Under the pieces are notes generated by a model, which searched no databases, was not told the DNA's origin, and worked only from the letters and a program-made list of their open reading frames with translations. Shown piece after piece: positions 58,038 to 64,000 of a stretch of DNA of 64,000 nucleotides. Source of the DNA: Candidatus Omnitrophota bacterium. GTDB taxonomy: Bacteria; Omnitrophota; Koll11; 1-14-0-20-64-10. Location of the stretch: positions 1 through 64,000 of the forward strand of contig JAMWCF010000001.1 of the NCBI GenBank assembly GCA_023818695.1. Direction: 5' to 3'. The position numbers and the translations under genes are program-made. The stretch's first letter is position 1, and every line of letters begins with the position of its first letter.

Positions 58038-60953
58038 ATGAGATCTATAACAGTTTTCAAGAGAAGCATTGCCTTTTTCGCGGCGATCTCGCTGGGATTG
58101 CCAGGGACCTCCTTTGCCTTGAGGCCGGTCAGCCCTGTGGAGTCAGGCGTCCAGGATCAGCTGGTCCTCTCCCTGTCTGCTGGCCTGGAGGAAGAGAAGG
58201 ATTTGGGCCTGCGCAGGCGGGTCGATGTCGGCGGACAGGTGGTGGTCTGGAGCTTCAACCAGGAACAGCCCCCTCAGATCGTCCGGATTCGGTTGGCGGA
58301 AGTCAAAGGAATGAAGAGAGGTGCCATCGAGTTCCAGGGGCCTCCGACAGTCTTGATCTTCCGTCAAAAGCTGTGGGACCAGATTACGCGCGAGGTCACA
58401 GAGAGGGGCGGTTTCAATTCCGGCGGCGGCAGGGGCCATCTGCAAACATTCGTCAAGGAGGTGGAGGAGGGGAAATGGCTCAAGTTGAATTTCAAGGCGG
58501 AAAAGGATTATCGGAGCAAGGGCACTTACCCGCCCGGTGAACGGGGGGAGGGGGTCATCCTGTACGATCTGACCTCCAACCGGGAGATTGCGCGGGTCTT
58601 CCTCCGGGCCGTCGCGTCGAACAGTTCAGCCGAACTTCGGCTCGTCGCCCCGAAGGACGTTAAGCTGGATGATGAAGCGACTTATCTCTCCAAACTGGCC
58701 GACCTGGCGGCGCGGCCGATCCCGTACGATGAGGCGATCCTTATCGATGACAGCGCTCTCGTCCCCGTCCGCCTGTTCGCCGATACCTCCGGCGGCGCGC
58801 CGAACAGCTTTGTGCCCGTCCCGTCCCAAGGGGTTTTCATCCCCTCTACTTACCTGGAAGAGTGGAGGGGGCGGGGTTTCTTCATCCTTAACCGCCAGGG
58901 GAATGGGCAGCGTTTCCTGCACGTCGTGCTTGGTAATAAAGCCCATTTCCCGAACGTCAACACGGTTTTCATGCAGGCGGGAGCCGATCCTGTCGCGGCT
59001 CGGTTGAGTTTGTCCAGGTCAAGCCGGACCGAAGACGGATTCACTGTGGAGGTGACGCCGCAGGGAGTGACAATCCGGCCCGGATCAGGACAGCAGATAC
59101 TGGTTGAAAGGTCATTCATTCCCTTTGAGATGAACCTGCGGTCCCTTTTCGAAGATGCCGGGGTCGCTCTGGAAATGCAGCGATGGAGCACGTTGAGCAA
59201 TCTTCTGACCCGCGTCTCCCGCCTGCAAAAGCCGGAACGTGCCCGGCAGACGACCTTCGTCCGAAGGCAGTTGGATACGCTGGAGATCATGCGGATGCAG
59301 ATGCTGTTGAGCCGCCGCTTGCCTTCCGTCTGGATCGTCGGCAATCCCTTGTCCAGATCGGCTGAAAACGATTACTGGGCCGCGCTGGCGGCCGGATCTC
59401 GGCTTTTGAACCAGCAGCCGCCGCCTCACCAGGAAACGGTCCGGATGGTCAGAACGATGATCGCGCAGGCGGTTTTGACATTAAGCGCGGCCGGCTCCCT
59501 GGCGCAGCGCACGCGGATTGATCAGATCATGACCAACCCGGACGTTCCCCGGGGCCATGTCTACGCCCTGTTCCGGGAAAGATGGCTTGCCCGCGTCCTC
59601 CGGGAGCAGGAAAGGGGTCGGCTTGAGCTGCCGAATGAGTTTTATACCCGCGCCCTGGCCTATGCCCTCATGCAGGTCATGAGCCCCGCGGATCAGTTTT
59701 TGAGCCCAGCCGACCGCCTGGACGCGCCGGATGCCCTGCTGACCTTTTTGCAGGGAGGGGTACCGGCCGATCACCTCGAATCGGCGCGCCAGCGCCACAT
59801 GGTTCGGAGAATCGTGACAAAGGAGTTGTGGAATGTGGAGCAGAGCAGGCCGGGACAGATGCCAGAGGATATGATGGAAGAGGTGCTGATGCCTTACGAC
59901 ATCACGATTTTGGAGGCAGCCGCCATCGCCGCACGCGTTTTGTCTCGTGTGGCGGAGGAGATGGGACACGCTGGAGACGCGGCGAAATTCCGGCAGCTCT
60001 CCGAGGAGATTCAGGAACAGCTGCGGGGGCGGGTTTCCGGCAGGATGCCGCGCCGGCTGGATATGGTGAACGTGGTCCGGGGACCGGTCCAGATTCTTGC
60101 GGACAACCTGAGAGAAGAGCAGGAGGTCATCGAAACGCTGCACGGCCACATGAAGCGTTTACTGGAGGAAGTCACGGAGGAACCGCGCCTCGATCCGGGC
60201 TGGGTCCGGTTCTACAACGAGGCGACAGGCAGCAACTACTGGATTGAGCTGGGGCCGCCGGATGAATGGCAGGAGCGTTTCGGCCAGGAGGGGGATCTCA
60301 TGGAGTCGGCCCTCTGGGCGATTTCCGCCGGTGCGGCAGGCCGGTCCTTCCGGGTGCAGGTCCGGACTTACAGGGAGCGGCATCACAGCAGGTGGGTTCA
60401 GGTCCTTGTGCCGGAGGTGACCTATGGTCCCCCCCTGCCTGATCAGCCCGAGCGCCTGGTGATGCCTTCCGCCGGTCTGGAGGGGACTCTTCCTTTTCGA
60501 GCGGTGGACGCGGAGGAATTCGCCCGGAACCTGCCGTCCCGCTACAGGGATTCCATCCCCGGCGTTTTCAGCAGGGTCTGGGTCGTTCCATTGCCAGCCC
60601 GCGTGAATGTTTATTCCCAGGAACCGCTTCTACAGGGCCTGGAGCGGGATTTCATCGGCAAGCTGCCGGCGGATTTGGCGGCGGCCGTTCGGCTCGTACG
60701 GGTCCCTCTGGCGCCGACGGAGTCGTACGAAAAACCCGGCGTGATTGTAGAAGACGCGGGTCTGGATCTCTCGGTTGATAATCCCCTGAATCTTCCGGTT
60801 CTGAAGCTGTGGCTGGCCGACCTGGCCCGCATCAATCCGGCAGCCGTCATTATGCTGGCCCTGGGTGGCTATCAGGATCCGAATGTGCAGCTTCTGGGGT
60901 TGATGACCTACCAGGACGCGCAAGGGCAGACCTTCCTCGCCATCTTCGCGTAA
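58038..60953 (+). CDS. 971-aa exported protein of unknown function
   Basis: Signal peptide (VFKRSIAFFAAISLGLPGTSFA) followed at once by LRPVSPVESG. The rest has no recognised domain: an N-terminal beta-rich part (about 45-340) with VGGQVVVWSF and VILYDLTSNREIARVFLRA, a long helical middle (about 345-710) rich in Arg, Gln and Leu, and a C-terminal alpha/beta part ending DPNVQLLGLMTYQDAQGQTFLAIFA. No lipobox or C-terminal anchor. A TTG at 57993 would add 15 residues. Exported proteins with ALRP after the signal peptide are, from memory, frequent in Omnitrophota; this is unverified. Confidence 0.7.
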   Translation: MRSITVFKRSIAFFAAISLGLPGTSFALRPVSPVESGVQDQLVLSLSAGLEEEKDLGLRRRVDVGGQVVVWSFNQEQPPQIVRIRLAEVKGMKRGAIEFQGPPTVLIFRQKLWDQITREVTERGGFNSGGGRGHLQTFVKEVEEGKWLKLNFKAEKDYRSKGTYPPGERGEGVILYDLTSNREIARVFLRAVASNSSAELRLVAPKDVKLDDEATYLSKLADLAARPIPYDEAILIDDSALVPVRLFADTSGGAPNSFVPVPSQGVFIPSTYLEEWRGRGFFILNRQGNGQRFLHVVLGNKAHFPNVNTVFMQAGADPVAARLSLSRSSRTEDGFTVEVTPQGVTIRPGSGQQILVERSFIPFEMNLRSLFEDAGVALEMQRWSTLSNLLTRVSRLQKPERARQTTFVRRQLDTLEIMRMQMLLSRRLPSVWIVGNPLSRSAENDYWAALAAGSRLLNQQPPPHQETVRMVRTMIAQAVLTLSAAGSLAQRTRIDQIMTNPDVPRGHVYALFRERWLARVLREQERGRLELPNEFYTRALAYALMQVMSPADQFLSPADRLDAPDALLTFLQGGVPADHLESARQRHMVRRIVTKELWNVEQSRPGQMPEDMMEEVLMPYDITILEAAAIAARVLSRVAEEMGHAGDAAKFRQLSEEIQEQLRGRVSGRMPRRLDMVNVVRGPVQILADNLREEQEVIETLHGHMKRLLEEVTEEPRLDPGWVRFYNEATGSNYWIELGPPDEWQERFGQEGDLMESALWAISAGAAGRSFRVQVRTYRERHHSRWVQVLVPEVTYGPPLPDQPERLVMPSAGLEGTLPFRAVDAEEFARNLPSRYRDSIPGVFSRVWVVPLPARVNVYSQEPLLQGLERDFIGKLPADLAAAVRLVRVPLAPTESYEKPGVIVEDAGLDLSVDNPLNLPVLKLWLADLARINPAAVIMLALGGYQDPNVQLLGLMTYQDAQGQTFLAIFA

Positions 60954-60966
60954 AACCCGGTGCAGA

Positions 60967-62139
60967 TCAGCCGGCCTTTCTCAATTCCTCCAGGATTGTC
61001 TGCGCGGCTCTCCGGCTGGCGCCCGTCTCACCGAGGGAGTGTTTGATTTTCCGGAAATCCTCGACCATCTTGTTTCGCCAGGAGGCCTCTTTCCATAGCT
61101 GGATTGCCGTGGCGGCGATCAGAGCGGGGGAGGCGCTGTGCTGGATGAATTCCGGGACGATCTTTTTGTCGGTGATCCGCCCGTTTTCATCGGCTGATGC
61201 CACCACGTTGACCAGTCCGATCACCGGGATCTTGATGAGCAGACGTGAAAGGAAATAGGTCGGCCACGAGGTCTTGTAGGCGATCAGCATCGGCCTTTCC
61301 AGCAGGGCGCATTCCAGCGTGGCCGTCCCCGAGGCGACCAGCACAAAATCGCAACTGTGGATGCAACTGTAATCCCAGCGTTCGACGACTTTCGGCTTCA
61401 GGGCGGATCGGGTCATCGCCTGCCTGTAGATCTCCCAGTCCAGATGCGGCGCTTTGATGAGGAGGAACTGGGTCGTGGAAGGCAGCTCTTTCTGCATCCG
61501 CTCGCCGGCGGCGAGAAAAATCGGGAGGATCCGACGGACCTCCCCTTCGCGGGACCCCGGCAGCAGGCCGACGACTGGCATACGGTCTTCCAGCCCCAGC
61601 TGTTGCAGGGACTCTGCCCTGGAAAGGGCCGGCTTGACATGTTCGACCAGCGGATGTCCGACGAAAGTTACGGGAACGCCGGCCTGTTCGTAGATCTTTT
61701 GCTCGAAGGGGAAGACCACCAGCATCCGGCTGACCAGGGATTTGATTTTGTGGATCCGGCCCGGATCCCAGGCCCAGATCTGTGGGCTGATGAAATAAAC
61801 CACCGGGATCCCGCGGGTTTTCGCTTCACGAGCGAACCGGAGGTTGAAGCCGGGGTAGTCGATCAGAACCACCACGTCCGGCCGCCTCTCATCCAGCGTT
61901 GCGGCCGCTTTCCGGAACATGGCCTGGAAGGTTCCGAGATGGCGCAGGACCTCCACGATGCCGATCACCGCCAGCTCCGTCGGGTCGACGAGGATTTCCA
62001 CGCCGGCCTGTTTCATGCCGCTTCCGCCGAAACCGAAAAGCTGCAGGTCCGGTTCCAGGGCGAAGAGTTCGGCAGCCAGGTGTGCGCCGTGGAGATCGCC
62101 GGAGGATTCGCCGGCGATTAGCATGATTTTTTTTGTCAT
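60967..62139 (-). CDS. lpxB: lipid A disaccharide synthase
   Basis: 390 residues from ATG 62139 on the minus strand. GT19 motifs: IMLIAGESSGDLHGA, LIDYPGFNLRFA, YFISPQIWAWDPGR, VGHPLVEH, LLPGSREGEVRR and ASGTATLECALL. Condenses lipid X with UDP-diacylglucosamine. The start overlaps the stop of the upstream gfo gene by 4 nt. The open frame continues upstream of the ATG but only as a shadow of gfo. Confidence 0.94.
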   Translation of the reverse strand: MTKKIMLIAGESSGDLHGAHLAAELFALEPDLQLFGFGGSGMKQAGVEILVDPTELAVIGIVEVLRHLGTFQAMFRKAAATLDERRPDVVVLIDYPGFNLRFAREAKTRGIPVVYFISPQIWAWDPGRIHKIKSLVSRMLVVFPFEQKIYEQAGVPVTFVGHPLVEHVKPALSRAESLQQLGLEDRMPVVGLLPGSREGEVRRILPIFLAAGERMQKELPSTTQFLLIKAPHLDWEIYRQAMTRSALKPKVVERWDYSCIHSCDFVLVASGTATLECALLERPMLIAYKTSWPTYFLSRLLIKIPVIGLVNVVASADENGRITDKKIVPEFIQHSASPALIAATAIQLWKEASWRNKMVEDFRKIKHSLGETGASRRAAQTILEELRKAG

Positions 62140-63080
62140 GGGTGGTTTTGGTGAACGAGGCGGGTGATCTGCAGGGCCAAGTCCAGCGCGTCCCGGGCCT
62201 CCTGGCCGGAGACTGGCGGCGGCCGCTTGTGTTGGATCGCCTCCAGGAAGGCGGCCAGCTCCGCTTTCAGCGGTTCTTCCGGGGCGATCCGGAGCCGTTC
62301 GTGGGTGATGCGCCCTATCCGGCCCTTTTTTGTGCCGGGCAGATGCCGGAAGATCTCCACCCGCTGCTTCAAAAGATCCATGGAAACGTAGGTGTCGGCT
62401 TGGAAGATGCGGAACTTTCGCATCGCCTTGTTGGAGATCCGGCTGGCGGTGAGGTTGGCCACGGCGCCGTTCTGGAAGGCGATTCTGGCGTTGGCGATAT
62501 CTTCGGAGGAAGTCAGGACCCGCACCCCGACGGCATCCACCCGTTTCACGGGACTTTTGACCAGCCCCAGCAGGATATCGATGTCGTGGATCATCAGGTC
62601 CAGGACGACCCCAACCTCCGTGCCACGGGGCTGGAAAGCGGCCAGTCGATGAGTCTCGATGAAGCGGGGATTGCTCAAGGAATCCCGGACCCGCCGAAAG
62701 GCGGCGTTGAACCGCTCCACATGCCCGACCTGCAGGATGGCCCCTGTTTTTGCGGAGATCCCCAGGAGCTGATCCGCCTGTTCGACGGTGTTGGTGATCG
62801 GTTTCTCCACCAGGGTGTGGATTCCCTTGGCGAGGAAGGCCTGTGCGATACGGAAGTGCTCCTGGGTCGGAACGGCGACGGAGACGGCGTCGACCTGGCC
62901 GATCAGTTCCTGGAAGTCCTTTACCGCCTTGCAATGGTATTGGCGGGCGAGGGTCTTCGCCTGTTCCGGGCGCAGGTCGCAGACCGCAACCAATTGTGCT
63001 GATTCAAGTTGTGAGTATATTCTGGCATGGATCGAGCCCAGATGCCCGACGCCGACTACGGCAACTTTGATAGGTTCCAT
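62136..63080 (-). CDS. Gfo/Idh/MocA-family oxidoreductase of the lipid A cluster
   Basis: 314 residues. Rossmann motif VAVVGVGHLGSIHARIY at the N-terminus and the family's EKPIT near 94. In Geobacter-like genomes a member of this family lies between lpxI and lpxB. Some relatives (GnnA) oxidise UDP-GlcNAc at C3 to make diamino-sugar lipid A, but no GnnB aminotransferase is seen here, so the substrate is open. Confidence 0.85.
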   Translation of the reverse strand: MEPIKVAVVGVGHLGSIHARIYSQLESAQLVAVCDLRPEQAKTLARQYHCKAVKDFQELIGQVDAVSVAVPTQEHFRIAQAFLAKGIHTLVEKPITNTVEQADQLLGISAKTGAILQVGHVERFNAAFRRVRDSLSNPRFIETHRLAAFQPRGTEVGVVLDLMIHDIDILLGLVKSPVKRVDAVGVRVLTSSEDIANARIAFQNGAVANLTASRISNKAMRKFRIFQADTYVSMDLLKQRVEIFRHLPGTKKGRIGRITHERLRIAPEEPLKAELAAFLEAIQHKRPPPVSGQEARDALDLALQITRLVHQNHP

Positions 63081-63096
63081 CGTCCTAAGTCCTTGA

Positions 63097-63126
63097 TTGT
63101 GATGGGGTAGTATAGCATGGTAGAAT
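63097..63126 (+). promoter_or_regulatory. promoter of the msbA-like gene
   Basis: TTGTGA (63097-63102) and TAGAAT (63121-63126) with an 18-bp spacer. The -10 ends 10 bp before the ATG at 63137 with no Shine-Dalgarno sequence, so the mRNA would be nearly leaderless. It overlaps the divergent gfo promoter. Confidence 0.45.
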
Positions 63127-63137
63127 CGTTGTTTCGA
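63109..63137 (-). promoter_or_regulatory. promoter of gfo-lpxB, divergent
   Basis: On the minus strand TATACT (63114-63109) is preceded at 17 bp by a weak TCGAAA (63137-63132). The start codon at 63080 has AAGGA/TAGGA upstream, an ordinary leader. It overlaps the msbA promoter, so the two transcripts may compete. Confidence 0.4.
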
Positions 63138-64000
63138 TGAAGAATTACCTCAAGCTCTTGCCGTTCCTGAAGCCCCATTCCGGGCTGATTGCCGCCGCCT
63201 TCGTTTTCATGCTGGCAACCAGTCTCTTCGAAGGGGTCTCTCTGGGGATGATCGTGCCGCTGATCGACATGGTTTTGCTCAACAAGTCGGTTGACCTGCC
63301 GGAGTGGGCCCCCTCCTTTCTGACCTCCGGCGTCGCATTTCTGGATGGGATGAACCCTTTGAGCAAGCTCAACGCGATCGTCGGCGTTTCCATCGTCCTT
63401 TTCGTGCTGAAGAACCTGTGCATCTTCTTTCAGAAGTATCTGATGAACGACGTGGCGATGAAGTTCCTGCGGGACACCCGCAACGCCCTTTACCGACACT
63501 ATGAAACACTCTCCCTCGATTTCTTCGGCGGAGAGAAGACGGGCGACATGGTCTCCCGCATGACCAGCGACGTCTCGGTCCTCCACAACACGCTCGTCGA
63601 GGGGATCACGGACCTGGTTTACAACTCCACCCGGGCCCTCGTGTTCATGCTGATGGCGGTCCTGATCGACGTCCGGTTGGCGCTGGTGGTCCTGCTGCTT
63701 TTGCCGGCGATCGGCTACCCGGTTGTCCGGATCGGCAAGGCTCTGCGCAAGCTCGGTGTGCTGGCCCAGCAGAGGATGGCCGATATCAACAGCCATCTGA
63801 TAGAGACCTTCCAGGGAATCCGGATCATCAAGGCGTTCACCGCCGAGGAGACGGCAGCCGCCCGTTTCGGGAAGGTCAACCAGGAGTATTACAAGGCCAA
63901 CATCAAGACGGTGAAGAGACGGGAGGCGTTGGGGGCGATCACGGAGATCATCGGCGTCGCCGCGGGACTTTTTGTGCTGGAAGTCGGAGGGCGAGCGGTT
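63137..64000 (+). CDS. MsbA-like lipid exporter ABC protein (partial, N-terminal)
   Basis: 288 residues to the right edge, no stop. Covers most of the type IV exporter membrane domain: MKNYLKLLPFLKPHSGLIAAAF, hydrophobic helices, the coupling-helix region FFGGEKTGDMVSRMTSDV near 135, and IETFQGIRIIKAFTAEE near 222. The ATPase domain lies beyond the window. Divergent from gfo-lpxB, so it probably flips lipid A made by that cluster. Confidence 0.85.
   Translation, partial: MKNYLKLLPFLKPHSGLIAAAFVFMLATSLFEGVSLGMIVPLIDMVLLNKSVDLPEWAPSFLTSGVAFLDGMNPLSKLNAIVGVSIVLFVLKNLCIFFQKYLMNDVAMKFLRDTRNALYRHYETLSLDFFGGEKTGDMVSRMTSDVSVLHNTLVEGITDLVYNSTRALVFMLMAVLIDVRLALVVLLLLPAIGYPVVRIGKALRKLGVLAQQRMADINSHLIETFQGIRIIKAFTAEETAAARFGKVNQEYYKANIKTVKRREALGAITEIIGVAAGLFVLEVGGRAV

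Noticed and set aside
62140..62934. Upstream extension of the lpxB reading frame to give a 655-aa protein
   Set aside because: The extra 265 residues are Arg/Gly/Pro-rich low-quality sequence in a shadow frame of the gfo gene; LpxB begins normally at ATG 62139 with a 4-nt overlap.
1..64000. CRISPR arrays, insertion sequences, prophage, rRNA or toxin-antitoxin genes
   Set aside because: No regularly spaced repeats, transposase, integrase, phage structural genes or rRNA segments were seen anywhere in the window.

Overview
The window is a gene-dense (about 90% coding), GC-rich chromosomal segment of a diderm bacterium that makes lipopolysaccharide: it carries bamA, skp, lpxD, a fused lpxC-fabZ, lpxI, lpxB and an msbA-like exporter. 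It also has features more often associated with Firmicutes, namely spoVG, the order ispE-spoVG-(tRNA-Gln, clpX)-glmU-prs-rplY/ctc-pth, and the order tsaC-LMW phosphatase-rpiB-glyA. The LpxC-FabZ fusion, this mixed synteny and a large exported protein whose signal peptide is followed by ALRP suggest Candidatus Omnitrophota or a neighbouring uncultured phylum. That placement is inference and no search was run. There is no phage, transposon, CRISPR array or rRNA. This is a core-genome region whose interest lies in regulation and in unusual gene architectures.

Layout. 1-1478: partial gene and two unknown membrane or exported proteins leading into phoB. 1478-9654: phosphate regulon (phoB, phoR, a 69-aa protein, a porin, pstSCAB, phoU). 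Boxes with 11-bp period (CTTACA-type) lie before the small gene and before pstS. 9737-13099: envelope genes (GHL10-like hydrolase, TamB-domain protein, unknowns). 13165-25847: long purine and one-carbon operon (purB, purSL fusion, purQ, purF, purM, purD, purE, tsaC, YwlE-like phosphatase, rpiB, glyA, nrdR); purC, purN and purH are not here. 25807-27401 (minus): maf and a parvulin-like SurA/PpiD protein. 27762-34302: hisG, a 29-aa AURKAIP1/COX24-type basic protein, TPR lipoprotein, short FtsH-like protease, lipoprotein, ispE. 34304-42787: spoVG with an inserted zinc ribbon, tRNA-Gln(UUG), clpX, glmU-like, prs, rplY, pth, rpsF, ssb, rpsR, rplI, dnaB. 42847-48980: bamA, skp and lipid A genes. 48984-57754: nitrogen island (glutamine-dependent nadE, an orphan OmpR-type regulator with a degenerate receiver, porin, amt, PII, two type I glutamine synthetases). 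58038-60953: 971-aa exported protein of unknown function. 60967-64000: gfo-lpxB (minus) and divergent msbA-like (plus, cut by the right edge).

The most notable observation is the nitrogen island. No NtrB, NtrC or sigma-54 site is visible. An orphan winged-helix regulator with an atypical receiver sits next to porin-amt-glnK and glnA. The two intergenic regions hold matching four-unit operators with 11-bp period (TTAAC/GTAAC). This resembles actinobacterial GlnR control but appears in a diderm. Other points of interest are probable leaderless transcription of purB, bamA and msbA, zinc-ribbon SpoVG, a minimal FtsH-like protease flanked by lipoproteins, a GlmU whose acetyltransferase half is short and divergent, and a lipid A cluster without lpxA.
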